From a virus, in IMG/VR virus record IMGVR_UViG_3300005528_000228, positions 1 through 21,644 of that record: a DNA stretch of 21,644 bases. One strand, written 5' to 3'. Numbering within the stretch: position 1 is the first letter of the stretch; each line of letters starts with the position of its first letter. The position numbers and the translations under genes were made by a program. The notes under the pieces are model-generated. The model saw only the letters and a program-made list of their open reading frames with translations. It ran no database searches and was not told where the DNA came from. Positions 12,577-20,421 of the stretch are shown here, piece by piece.

Positions 12577-12950
12577 CGGCCCGCCTCCGCTATGAGCAAG
12601 GCCCGTGGAAAGAGCATTTAAAGTTTTTCGCGGGCCGCGGCGGTTGGCGGGAACGTACCCCGCCTGAAATATGGGATGGCTGTTTTATTCTGCCCGGCGC
12701 GTTGCCGGTGTGGAAGTCGTTTCTTCGATTGTCGCGCGGCCGGAATTACACGGCCATGGGCTACCCCGCCCCGATTTCGTATCGGGACATGCGCGACGAA
12801 GCGGAGCGTTGCAAGTGCGAGCTTTCGTCTGACGTGGTAGAGGACATCCTCGCTACGCTTGACGATCTGTTATTAGAATTGTGCTCGCGCGATGACGATC
12901 AGCATAATCGCCGAAATCAACAGCCAGCGGGCCGCGTCGGGCGCGCGTGA
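12121..12950 (+). CDS. Tail assembly chaperone GT-type fusion by -1 frameshift
   Basis: Slippage at 12567-12573 would join the 151-residue first frame to 125 codons in the -1 frame, from CTG 12573 to the stop ending at 12950. The predicted product is about 276 residues. The extension is protein-like and has no suitable start codon of its own. It opens LTARLRYEQGPWKEHLKFF, continues with WDGCFILPGALPVWKSFLRL and SYRDMRDEAERC, and ends with a helical Asp/Leu-rich part. This resembles the T domain that recruits tail tube protein in lambda-like phages. It overlaps the start of the tape measure gene by 59 bases. The alternative, an independent ORF, lacks an in-frame start near the junction. Confidence 0.75.
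12567..12573 (+). promoter_or_regulatory. -1 ribosomal frameshift slippery site GGGAAAC
   Basis: In the zero frame the bases read GCG GGA AAC TGA. G GGA AAC is a canonical X XXY YYZ heptamer, followed at once by a stop. Re-pairing one base back reads GGG AAA, then CTG in the frame of the T-like extension. I see no clear pseudoknot by eye. Confidence 0.8.
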
Positions 12951-14976
12951 TTTCAATAACGCGCTCGCGTCTATGCGCGCCGCGACGGCGGCCGGTGCCG
13001 GCGCTATCCGCGCGCTAGAAAATTCGTTCGTGGGCTTGGCCGCTAAGGTGTGGATCGCTAAAGAGGCGATACAAGCTAGCGCGCGGGCGACGATCGGTGC
13101 GGCGGATAACTATCAACTTCTTTCGGCTCGGCTCGGGATCCTCGCGAAGGAAGGCACATCTGCCGGCGCGCTTCTAGCAGGCATCTCGGAAGCGGCGAAC
13201 CGGGCTCGGGCGCCGGTAGGGGATCTGGCGGATATCTACAGGCGCAACGCGAACGCGCTGAATGATCTCGGCTACTCGGAAGCCCAGGGCATTCGGCTCG
13301 CGGAGACGCTGGCGAAGGTTACGAAGATTTCGGGCGTGTCCGCGGCCGAAGCCACTTCGGCCATGGTCCAGCTAAGCCAGGCGATTTCGAGTGGCAAATT
13401 TCAGGGCGACGAATTCCGATCGGTCGCGGAGAATTTGCCCGAAGTGCTTCGGATCCTCGAGCGGCAGACCGGAAAGACGGCCAAACAGCTCCGCGAGATG
13501 GCCGAAGCGGGGCAGCTTTCCGGTAAGGTCTTAACGCAAGCGCTGCTTAACGCGGGCGCGGAAATAGATGATAAGTTTTCGCGCGTCCCAAAGACGGCGG
13601 GCGAGGCGTTCTCGCAACTCACGTCGCAAATCTCGCTGACGTTCGGCGAGATCGCGGCGCAATCTGGCGCGACGCAACGGTTCGTTGAACTGCTGGACCA
13701 GATGCGCGCGGCGGTGCTGTCCCCGGCGTTCGCAAGCGGCGCCCGCGCGTTGGCGGATACAATGGGCGCGATTGGCGAAGCGCTCAAGACGGTCGGCGGT
13801 TTCCTCGCTGAAGCCCGAATTCAGTATATCGCCTGGACAACGGCCATATCGGAATCGTCCGTTTATAAAATCGCGGTTGAAGGTATCACGGCGCTACGCG
13901 ACGGCATTTCGTCGCTGTGGTCTTCGATGACTTCGGTGGACGTAGCGAAGACCGTTGCGGACACCGCTCGCGCGTCGTTGCCGGGGCTGTCAGAGACGAT
14001 CGACCGCGCGCGGGAGCTAACCGCGCAACTGCGCACGATTGAGCAATTCCGCGGCACGCAAGCGGCGTCCGCTGACCCGGTGAAGGCCGCGGCTAACCCG
14101 GACAAGCCTGCTAAAATCAAATTCGAGGAAAGCGAGCTTTCCAAGCAGCTAAAGCAGCAGATCGAGGCGGAGCGGCTTCGCGCGGAAATCTCGCGAGCCC
14201 AAGCCGCGGGCGATAAAGACCGGGTCCACAACCTCGAGACACAACTAGAAATTCACTCGCGCATTACCGCGGAGATGCGCAAGAAAGAGCCGGCGTTGTC
14301 GCGCGAGCTCGAGCTCATGATTGCGACCACGAACCAAGCCCAGCGCCAGAAGGAATTGCAGGCGGAGTTGAACCAGTTCGGAACCGAATTCGCGACAACC
14401 ATGTTCACGTCGCTCCGCCAGAGCATCGAAGACGGGAAGCGGTTCGGCGAAGTGCTGGGCAATCTGGCGCTGAAACTGGCGGACATGGTCGTTCAGTTCG
14501 CCATTATGAAACCCCTCGCCGAAAGCATTGGAAAGAGCATCGGCGGCTTTCTTGGCGCTGGCGGCGTGTCGGATGCTTCGGACCCGTTCGGCATCGGAAA
14601 GGGCGGGATCGGTTCGCTGATCAGCGGGGCGGGCTCGTTGTTCGGCTTCGCGAATGGCGGGGTATTTGACCGCCCCGTCGCGATGGCGGGCGCCGGCGGC
14701 TTCCGCGGCGTCATGGCCGAAGCGGGCCCCGAAGCGATCATGCCCTTGCGCCGCGGGCCGGGCGGGCGGCTAGGCGTGGAAATGCTTGGCGGCGGGCAGT
14801 CGTCGCCTGCGAATATCACGATCAACATTGCGGGCGACGCGACGGCCGAAACCGTGGCCAAGCTCCGCGCCGTGGCGCGCGAAGAATTCGCCCGAAGCAC
14901 GCCGGGCCTCGTCCGCCAAGCCGTCGGCGCGGTCGGCGATCGGCACCGCGCGGATAGCGGCTATTTGAGGCGATAA
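12892..14976 (+). CDS. Tail tape measure protein
   Basis: The tape measure sets tail length and is ejected with the DNA. The 694-residue protein has an N-terminal TMP_3-type region at about 60-240, with ARAPVGDLADIYRRNANAL, SGKFQGDEFRSVAENLP and TGKTAKQLREMAEAGQLSG. A mid-region coiled coil at about 405-500 carries SELSKQLKQQIEAERLRAEI. The lambda-family C-terminal motif at about 580-640 includes ANGGVFDRP and EAGPEAIMPLRRGPGG. By the usual rule of about 0.15 nm per residue the tail would be near 100 nm. The ATG has no recognisable ribosome site and lies inside the T-like frame, so initiation may depend on coupling. A weak hydrophobic stretch near residues 560-580 is Gly-rich rather than a clear membrane span. 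Confidence 0.93.
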   Translation: MTISIIAEINSQRAASGARDFNNALASMRAATAAGAGAIRALENSFVGLAAKVWIAKEAIQASARATIGAADNYQLLSARLGILAKEGTSAGALLAGISEAANRARAPVGDLADIYRRNANALNDLGYSEAQGIRLAETLAKVTKISGVSAAEATSAMVQLSQAISSGKFQGDEFRSVAENLPEVLRILERQTGKTAKQLREMAEAGQLSGKVLTQALLNAGAEIDDKFSRVPKTAGEAFSQLTSQISLTFGEIAAQSGATQRFVELLDQMRAAVLSPAFASGARALADTMGAIGEALKTVGGFLAEARIQYIAWTTAISESSVYKIAVEGITALRDGISSLWSSMTSVDVAKTVADTARASLPGLSETIDRARELTAQLRTIEQFRGTQAASADPVKAAANPDKPAKIKFEESELSKQLKQQIEAERLRAEISRAQAAGDKDRVHNLETQLEIHSRITAEMRKKEPALSRELELMIATTNQAQRQKELQAELNQFGTEFATTMFTSLRQSIEDGKRFGEVLGNLALKLADMVVQFAIMKPLAESIGKSIGGFLGAGGVSDASDPFGIGKGGIGSLISGAGSLFGFANGGVFDRPVAMAGAGGFRGVMAEAGPEAIMPLRRGPGGRLGVEMLGGGQSSPANITINIAGDATAETVAKLRAVAREEFARSTPGLVRQAVGAVGDRHRADSGYLRR

Positions 14977-14979
14977 AGC

Positions 14980-15567
14980 ATGCCCCGTGGCCTAACCGTC
15001 GCACAGAAATCCGCGCTTGCCGCGCGCGTGAAAATGCCGCTCTACTTCGTGAAATTCGATTTCGCGAGCGGCACGGTGCGCGTGTGGAACGGCGTTGGCG
15101 ACGTGACCGCGCTCGCCGCTACGTGGAAAGGGCTTGGGGAATTCGGCGTTATTCGCGGGCTCGAGACGGACGCCGGGTTACGCGCAACATCCATTTCGCT
15201 GTTGCTGGCGGGCGTACCGAATAACGTATTGACGCCGGGCGTTGTCGCCTCGAGCCGGACGGAGCGCTATCAGGGCCGCCCGGTCACGGTCTATTTCGCA
15301 GCGGGCGATACCGCCACGGGGTTGCCGCTCGCCGATCCCGTCGCGATCTGGTCCGGCGTCGCGGACGTGCTCACGTTCGCGCTTGGTGAGAACGTGTCCG
15401 CCGAATTGACGTGCGAAAACTTCGCGTCACATATGCGGCGATCGAACGGGCTTCGCGCCACGACGGAAAGCCACAACGGCCGGCTCGGGAATCCGTCACC
15501 GCGAGATCTGTTTTTCGAACCGACGGACCGCCTCATGGGCGCGCCGCGGCCGTTGCTCGAGGGCTGA
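14980..15567 (+). CDS. Tail-tip protein (distal tail/DUF2163-like)
   Basis: This 195-residue, beta-rich protein follows the tape measure by three bases, with GAGG about 9 bases before the ATG. It has MPLYFVKFDFASGTVRVWNG and VRGLETDAGLRATSISLLLAG-type strands, and an RTERYQGRPVTVYFAAGD segment. These recall DUF2163 and the lambda M/L-type proteins that link the tube to the hub. The gene order (tape measure, this protein, an NlpC/P60-like protein, then the hub) mirrors GTA and lambda-like tail tips. The C-terminal 40 residues (ESHNGRLGNPSPRDLFFEP) look like a knot-like or metal-binding extension as in lambda gpL homologues, but no cysteine cluster is present. Confidence 0.7.
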   Translation: MPRGLTVAQKSALAARVKMPLYFVKFDFASGTVRVWNGVGDVTALAATWKGLGEFGVIRGLETDAGLRATSISLLLAGVPNNVLTPGVVASSRTERYQGRPVTVYFAAGDTATGLPLADPVAIWSGVADVLTFALGENVSAELTCENFASHMRRSNGLRATTESHNGRLGNPSPRDLFFEPTDRLMGAPRPLLEG

Positions 15568-15569
15568 AC

Positions 15570-15977
15570 GTGGATAGGTTGCCGGGATGGGAACAGCGAT
15601 TGCAAGCGATCTTCGATCGCGAGAACGGCGCCCCGTTCCAATGGGGTCGCGCGGATTGTGCGACGTTCGCGGCGGATTGCGTCGAAGCGGTCACGGGGCG
15701 CGACGCACTCGGGCCGTTGCGCGGCTCCTACGCATCGCGGATCGCGTCCCGTGCGCGGATGCGCGCTCGCGGCTGGCGCACGATGGCCGAAGCGGCGGGC
15801 GGCGTGCTCGAGGGCATGGGCGCGCGGCCCGTGCCGCCGCGGTTCGCGAGTGCGGGTAGTATCGGCGTGACTGCGGACGGTGCGCTATGCGTCCGCTTCC
15901 CTGTCGGGTTTGTCGCGCGGTTCGCTGACGGTCGTTTCGGCCTCGCGGCCAATGTCGAAAAAGCGTGGGATCTCTGA
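15570..15977 (+). CDS. NlpC/P60-like tail-tip protein (DUF6950-like)
   Basis: Start GTG 15570 is preceded by GAGGG 7 bases upstream and lies three bases after the previous stop. The 135-residue protein opens LPGWEQRLQAIFDR and has FQWGRADCATFAADCVEAVTG at residues 23-43. That is the cysteine motif of NlpC/P60-like tail proteins, with Cys30 as the would-be nucleophile. A glycine/Arg-rich middle and a beta C-terminal part (VCVRF-like, then GLAANVEKAWDL) follow. No histidine occurs anywhere in the chain, so the classical Cys-His catalytic pair is missing and peptidase activity is doubtful. In lambda and GTA the corresponding protein lies before the tip hub, as here. Confidence 0.72.
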   Translation: MDRLPGWEQRLQAIFDRENGAPFQWGRADCATFAADCVEAVTGRDALGPLRGSYASRIASRARMRARGWRTMAEAAGGVLEGMGARPVPPRFASAGSIGVTADGALCVRFPVGFVARFADGRFGLAANVEKAWDL

Positions 15978-18025
15978 TGCCTAATTTGCTCGCGCAAGCT
16001 GCGATCGGTGCCGCCGTTTCGGTAGTGACGGGGTTTCTCGCGCGCAAGCTCGCCAAGAAACCGAAGACGGAAACCACGCTTGCGCCGGCGACGCCTCGCC
16101 CGATGACGGATAACTTGACGGCGAGCGTGGAAGTAGGAAGCCCGCTCCCGGGCGTGTTCGGGCATCGGCGCGTAGGCGGCAAAATCGTGGTCTCCGCGAA
16201 GTCGGGTACGAAAACTTACAACGTCATCATGATCGCCGGCGCGCCCGTGACTGCGATCAACGCCGTGTTTTTCAACGACAGGCTTTTGTCGATCGACGGA
16301 AGCGACCGCGTCACAACTTCACCTTGGGCGAAGAACGCCGAATATTCCGCGCGCGTGAAGCTCTACAGCGGCGCGCAATTGACGGCAGACCCGTGGCTTA
16401 CTGCGGCATTCCCGGGCTGGAAGGCGGACCACGTCGGCAAGCAGATCGCATATGCGGTTGTCGAATTTGATCCCGCCGTGAACCCGACCGCGTTCGATAA
16501 AGTCTATCAGGCCGGCACGCCCGACATCACTTTCGACGTGTCGGGCTTCCGTTGCTACGATCCACGAAACGGCGCGCACAATATCGCGGACCCGACCACG
16601 TGGGGCTATTCGTCCAACGCGGCAATCATCAAAGCCAATTACCTCATTCATGCGCTTGGCGCGGCGTTGCCCACGTCCGCCGTCGATTGGCCATCGGTGA
16701 CGGCCGCGGCAAACATCTGTGACCAGGCGGTTACGCTAAAGGCCGGCGGCACGGAAGCGCGCTACACGTGCGCCGCGCAATGGCTCACGGATGAGCGGCA
16801 TGAAGACGTTCTAGCGCGCATGAACGCGGCGGACGCGGGGCGCGTGCATCTTGTCGGAACGAAGTGGCGCGTGTCATCCGGGGCCGCCGTAGCGTCTTCG
16901 GCGTCGATCGGCGTCAACGACTACGCGGGCGACGGCCTGTCGTTCAGCGATACCCCGCCGCTCGCCGAGCTCGTGAACAGCGTGCGCGGGAAGTTTTCAA
17001 GCCCACTGCATAACTATGAAGATCGGGACTTTCCGCCGTGGACCGATGCCGCGGCCGTGGCCGCCGACGGGCGGGAAGCGTGGCTGGATCTGGACTTGGC
17101 TTTTGTCACGTCCCCGACGCAAGCCCAGCGCCTTGCGAAGATCGCCTATAATCGCGGGCGGTTCGGCGCGGAGGCGGCCGTTACGACAGGCTTTCAGCAT
17201 TTCGACGTTGTAGCCGATGACGTGATTTCGCTAACTGACGACATGGCGGGATTTGCCGCGACCGCGTTCCGCGTCGTCAGCGAGGAAGTGCAGGACGATT
17301 TCACAATTCGGTTCACGCTCGAGCGCGAAGACGCTTCGTTCTGGGCGTGGACCGCGGCCACGGATGAAAAAGACTTTCTCGCCTATGAGCCCTTGCAGGG
17401 CGAGACCGGCAACCCGCAACCACCGGGCTTCTGGCTCTATCGCAGCGTGTCCGCACCGAACGTTTTCGTCGTTATGCGCTATTGGGAAAACTCGTCCCCG
17501 ACGACGGCCGTAGACACGCATGCATGGACGTACACGACAGTAACGGAAGTGGCGGCTAGCGCTACCACGGGTGGCTCGCGAAACCTTGGAAGCGGCGGCG
17601 CTAACTTTCTCGCGAGTACGGTGCAAGGCAAGATCGCAGCAACCGCGGAGCTATCCGCGGCCGTGGCAGTGGCGGGCGGCACGCAAGCGAGCCTTACGGG
17701 CGCGGATATCAACACGCCCGTTGCCCCGCATTACTACTTGCCGCCTCCGCGTCGGCCGTTCGCCGCCGGCGTGCATTCTGGAAGCGTCACGCTTCGCGTT
17801 CCGCAAGTGCCGGGCTCGAAATCCGCCGAAATTGAACTATGGGAAAACACGACAAACGTTTTCGGCACGGCGACGCTGTTGTCCACGCAAACGAACGACG
17901 CGGACGGCCTTTCGCACGTCGTTTCTGGCACGTCCGGACAGGTCAAATTCTATTGGGCGCGGACGAAGAACGGGCCGGATAGCAAATTCTCGCCGCCGTC
18001 GAATGCTGCGTTGATTGTGTTCTAA
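15977..18025 (+). CDS. Tail tip hub / host-specificity (gpJ-like) protein
   Basis: The central tip protein contacts the host and closes the tube. The 682-residue product starts with a hydrophobic span at about residues 4-22 (LLAQAAIGAAVSVVTGFLA) followed by a basic patch. This opening resembles the membrane-active start of lambda gpI/J-type tip proteins. Then come a beta-rich hub region with GSPLPGVFGHRRVGGKIV and IMIAGAPVTAINAVFFND, and several wing domains. A C-terminal immunoglobulin/fibronectin-like module at about 585-682 includes SVTLRVPQVPGSKSAEIELWE. ATG 15977 overlaps the previous TGA by one base. The length is short for gpJ (about 1100 in lambda), so a separate fibre or receptor-binding protein is probably encoded further right. 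Confidence 0.82.
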   Translation: MPNLLAQAAIGAAVSVVTGFLARKLAKKPKTETTLAPATPRPMTDNLTASVEVGSPLPGVFGHRRVGGKIVVSAKSGTKTYNVIMIAGAPVTAINAVFFNDRLLSIDGSDRVTTSPWAKNAEYSARVKLYSGAQLTADPWLTAAFPGWKADHVGKQIAYAVVEFDPAVNPTAFDKVYQAGTPDITFDVSGFRCYDPRNGAHNIADPTTWGYSSNAAIIKANYLIHALGAALPTSAVDWPSVTAAANICDQAVTLKAGGTEARYTCAAQWLTDERHEDVLARMNAADAGRVHLVGTKWRVSSGAAVASSASIGVNDYAGDGLSFSDTPPLAELVNSVRGKFSSPLHNYEDRDFPPWTDAAAVAADGREAWLDLDLAFVTSPTQAQRLAKIAYNRGRFGAEAAVTTGFQHFDVVADDVISLTDDMAGFAATAFRVVSEEVQDDFTIRFTLEREDASFWAWTAATDEKDFLAYEPLQGETGNPQPPGFWLYRSVSAPNVFVVMRYWENSSPTTAVDTHAWTYTTVTEVAASATTGGSRNLGSGGANFLASTVQGKIAATAELSAAVAVAGGTQASLTGADINTPVAPHYYLPPPRRPFAAGVHSGSVTLRVPQVPGSKSAEIELWENTTNVFGTATLLSTQTNDADGLSHVVSGTSGQVKFYWARTKNGPDSKFSPPSNAALIVF

Positions 18026-18051
18026 AAGCCGCACGGCTATGGTGCGCCGCG

Positions 18052-18702
18052 ATGACGATCATAAACCAGAGATGGCCGAATGATCTTATTCCGGAAGCGT
18101 GCCAGTTCGGCCGTTCGCGGAACGATCAATTGCAGGTTTCGCCGCGCACTCGCGAAACTCATGTCATCCGCATGGGCCGCCCTTTGTGGTCCGCCGAGCT
18201 TTCATGGACAATGCCTAGCGGCAACACGCTGGCGAAGCTCCGCTACTGGCTCGAAGAATTGGACGGCTTCGCGGGCAGCGCGCAAATCTGGAATTTCGCC
18301 GCACCGCATCCTATGCCGATCGGAACGACGGCGCTTCCGACGCACTGGCAAGCCGGTTCCACGGTCCAGATCGCCGCCGGCGCGTCGATCAACGCAACAA
18401 GCGTTGCGCTCAAAGGCTTGCAAGCGAGCCAGCCCGCCGTAAAGCAGGGGCAGCCAATCCAGATCGGTCGGCGCATTTACATCGCCGCCGCGGACGTGAA
18501 CGCCGACGGCAGCGGCAACGCGACGGTCGGCTTGACGGGCGGGCTTCTGGCCGCGGCCGTCACTGACGACATTGTGAGACTTCGCGACGCGGCTTGCGAA
18601 ATGCGGCTCGCGGAACAGAGTTTCACCGAAGAAACGGAAGCACAAACCGGCTGGACGCGTATTCGCGCGAGCTTCGTTGAGACCGTAACGGACTTCGCAT
18701 GA
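18052..18702 (+). CDS. Tail protein with beta-sandwich modules
   Basis: This 216-residue protein is coded 26 bases after the hub, with a weak ribosome site. It starts MTIINQRWPNDLIPEACQF, with a strand/helix N-terminal region similar to distal tail proteins (WxPxELSWTM, LRYWLEELDGFAGSA). It ends with a second domain holding INATSVALKGLQASQP, GQPIQIGRRIYIA and DGSGNATVGLTGGLL. Segments of this kind, with a GxPIQIGxxxY and a SGNATV loop, occur in small tail and baseplate proteins. Position suggests a tip accessory. A specific name is not supported. Confidence 0.6.
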   Translation: MTIINQRWPNDLIPEACQFGRSRNDQLQVSPRTRETHVIRMGRPLWSAELSWTMPSGNTLAKLRYWLEELDGFAGSAQIWNFAAPHPMPIGTTALPTHWQAGSTVQIAAGASINATSVALKGLQASQPAVKQGQPIQIGRRIYIAAADVNADGSGNATVGLTGGLLAAAVTDDIVRLRDAACEMRLAEQSFTEETEAQTGWTRIRASFVETVTDFA

Positions 18703-19118
18703 GACGCGACATGAACCGAACCGACGAAACGGCAGAACGCGCGGAAGTGCTGGCCCATACTAAAGGGCTCGAGCAACGCGTGGACGGGATCGAGCGCGCC
18801 GTGGACGTGCTCGGGAAACGCTTCGACCGGGTAAGCGGCAACATCAACGACAAGTTGGACGCGCTCGCGCGTGCGGTCACGCTGCAAGCCGCGCAACCGC
18901 AATTCTCGATAACGGCCATGCTTCAAGTCGTGGTCATGTGCACAGCGTTGCTTGGCTCGGGCGCCACGGCCACGATCTGGATTGCCACGTCAATTGCTGC
19001 CGGGCCGGTCGCGGAGCTCCGCACGAAGCTGGACCACGAACGCGATTCAACCCGCCGGCTCGAGCGCATGATTGAGCGCTTGGCCGATCGCATTCCGGAC
19101 AGGATCGCCACGCGATGA
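18699..19118 (+). CDS. Coiled-coil membrane protein, holin candidate
   Basis: The 139-residue protein has a helix with heptads at residues 23-60 (GLEQRVDGIERAVDVLGKRF, then NINDKLDALARAV). A hydrophobic region follows at about 70-103 (ITAMLQVVVMCTALLGSG, then ATIWIATSIAAG). It may be one long span or a hairpin of two. A second charged coiled coil lies at 107-133. This coil-membrane-coil layout directly before an endolysin suggests a holin or a lysis-timing protein, similar in plan to XhlA-type proteins. The ATG overlaps the previous TGA in ATGA, and its own stop overlaps the endolysin start. Another in-frame ATG at 18711 is possible. Confidence 0.6.
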   Translation: MRRDMNRTDETAERAEVLAHTKGLEQRVDGIERAVDVLGKRFDRVSGNINDKLDALARAVTLQAAQPQFSITAMLQVVVMCTALLGSGATATIWIATSIAAGPVAELRTKLDHERDSTRRLERMIERLADRIPDRIATR

Positions 19119-20032
19119 AATACACTTTCGAACACTGCCGCGCCGACTACGTGAACAACTGGCACGAGATGGCAGTTCGGCCCCGCTACGCTGCCGCCGT
19201 AGCTGCTAGCGCGCGCAAGATCCTTCAAGGGCGCGATCGGTATATGGCGGTTGCGCGCGAAACGGGCGTGCCATGGTTCGTCATCGGCATCATTCACAAG
19301 ATGGAATGCAACTGCGATTTCGGGAAACACCTTCACAACGGGGACAGTCTGCGCAAGCGCACATGGCGCGTTCCGGCCGGGCGCCCGAAGTCTGGCAAGC
19401 CGCCGTTCGCGTGGGAAGAAAGCGCAATCGACGCTATCCGGTACGACAAGCTCGACCATATCAAGAAATGGTCGGTAGAGGTCGCGGCGTTCGCGTTCGA
19501 AAAGTACAACGGCTTCGGATCGCGCCGGCGCGGCGTTCCAAGTGCCTATCTGTGGTCATTCTCGACAGTCTACACGCGCGGGAAATTCGTCCGGGATCAC
19601 GTATGGGACGCTAACGCGATCTCGGAACAAACCGGCGCGATGGTGCTCATGAAAGAGCTATTCCGGTTGCAGCCGTCGCTTGCGTTGCCCGTCGGCGAGC
19701 CGACTGCGGTCCGGATCGACGAAGATAGCCGCGAAGGCTATGGCGAGGAACCGCCGCTGCGCCAGTCGCGCACGGTATGGGGCGGCGTGCTCGCGGGCTT
19801 CGGCGCGGCCATCACATGGGCATGGAACAAGATCGGGCTTACCGTGGACGCGGTCGGCAACGTGGCGGGCGACGTGATCGAATCCGCCGACGGCATCGCG
19901 TCCAGCGCGGGGCGGGTCGCGGAGCTTGTCGGGCTCAATCTTCCCTACATCGGCGCGGCGGCACTGATCGCCGGGCTTTATCTCGTCATCTACGCGCGCA
20001 CGGATGCGCGCCGCAACGGCAAGGTCGGGTAA
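19115..20032 (+). CDS. Endolysin (lysozyme-like), with C-terminal membrane segments
   Basis: The enzyme cuts peptidoglycan at lysis. The N-terminal domain at residues 1-185 carries HKMECNCDFGKHLHNGD, where Glu64 is the likely catalytic acid. It also has RTWRVPAGRP and PFAWEESAIDAI, YNGFG at 131-135 and SAYLWSFSTVYTRGKFV. These mark a recognisable family of phage and bacterial lysozyme-like proteins. After an acidic linker (about 195-215) come a hydrophobic amphipathic region, AGFGAAITWAW (about 225-238), and a strong membrane span, PYIGAAALIAGLYLVIYA (about 277-294), ending in a basic tail. No N-terminal signal is present. The gene overlaps the preceding holin candidate by 4 bases and ends one base before the next membrane protein. 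The domain call is firm; the membrane topology is inferred. Confidence 0.85.
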   Translation: MKYTFEHCRADYVNNWHEMAVRPRYAAAVAASARKILQGRDRYMAVARETGVPWFVIGIIHKMECNCDFGKHLHNGDSLRKRTWRVPAGRPKSGKPPFAWEESAIDAIRYDKLDHIKKWSVEVAAFAFEKYNGFGSRRRGVPSAYLWSFSTVYTRGKFVRDHVWDANAISEQTGAMVLMKELFRLQPSLALPVGEPTAVRIDEDSREGYGEEPPLRQSRTVWGGVLAGFGAAITWAWNKIGLTVDAVGNVAGDVIESADGIASSAGRVAELVGLNLPYIGAAALIAGLYLVIYARTDARRNGKVG

Positions 20033-20033
20033 C

Positions 20034-20417
20034 ATGACACTGATCGCTGGCTTTCTCGCAAAGGTCGCGGCAAGCGGCGCTTGGGCGTGGTTCGGCAAGC
20101 TGATGAGCGGCTTCGGCACGGCTGCCGCGGCGTTCTTCGCGGCCATTCCGGCGCTTCTGGACGCGGTAACGCGGTTCTTCGAAGCGCTTAGTAAGAATGC
20201 CCTAATGGCGTTCGTGATTGCCGGTCTCGTCTTCGGGGCTTGCGGCTTCCTCTATGGCGTGTCGTTGGACAAAGACATCAGAGCACGCGACAAGGCTCGA
20301 GCGATTGCAACCGCAAACGCCAACGCGGACAGGGCGATTGCGGCCATTCGCGCTGACTACGAAAAGCGGCTGGCCGATCTTCGCGCCCGAATGCCGCGCA
20401 CTGCCGCCAAGAGGTAA
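20034..20417 (+). CDS. Membrane/coiled-coil protein, i-spanin candidate
   Basis: ATG 20034 is chosen, one base after the endolysin stop. The 127-residue protein has an amphipathic Ala/Phe-rich N-terminus (residues 3-50), a clear membrane span at 56-76 (ALMAFVIAGLVFGACGFLYG) and a charged coiled coil to the end (KDIRARDKARAIATANANA, then YEKRLADLRARM). Inner-membrane spanins have one span followed by a periplasmic coiled coil, so the C-terminal half fits. The long N-terminus does not. No o-spanin lipoprotein with a credible lipobox is visible nested in or after it. The alternative is a second holin-type protein. Confidence 0.6.
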   Translation: MTLIAGFLAKVAASGAWAWFGKLMSGFGTAAAAFFAAIPALLDAVTRFFEALSKNALMAFVIAGLVFGACGFLYGVSLDKDIRARDKARAIATANANADRAIAAIRADYEKRLADLRARMPRTAAKR

Positions 20418-20421
20418 CCGC

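Noticed and set aside
12855-12880. Third copy of the CTTGACGATCT promoter-like element
   Set aside because: Only about 12 bases match. It lies in coding sequence for a Leu/Asp-rich helix and no -10 is suitably spaced.
20004-20033. Earlier start for the 20034 membrane protein
   Set aside because: It would overlap the endolysin by 29 bases and add a basic non-conserved stretch; ATG 20034 directly after the stop is simpler.
20218-20421. Embedded o-spanin lipoprotein in the +1 frame of the spanin candidate
   Set aside because: The segment has an SSMAC that only loosely resembles a lipobox. It lacks a charged start plus hydrophobic core and continues without a stop into the metallophosphoesterase, so it is just that gene's open frame extended upstream.
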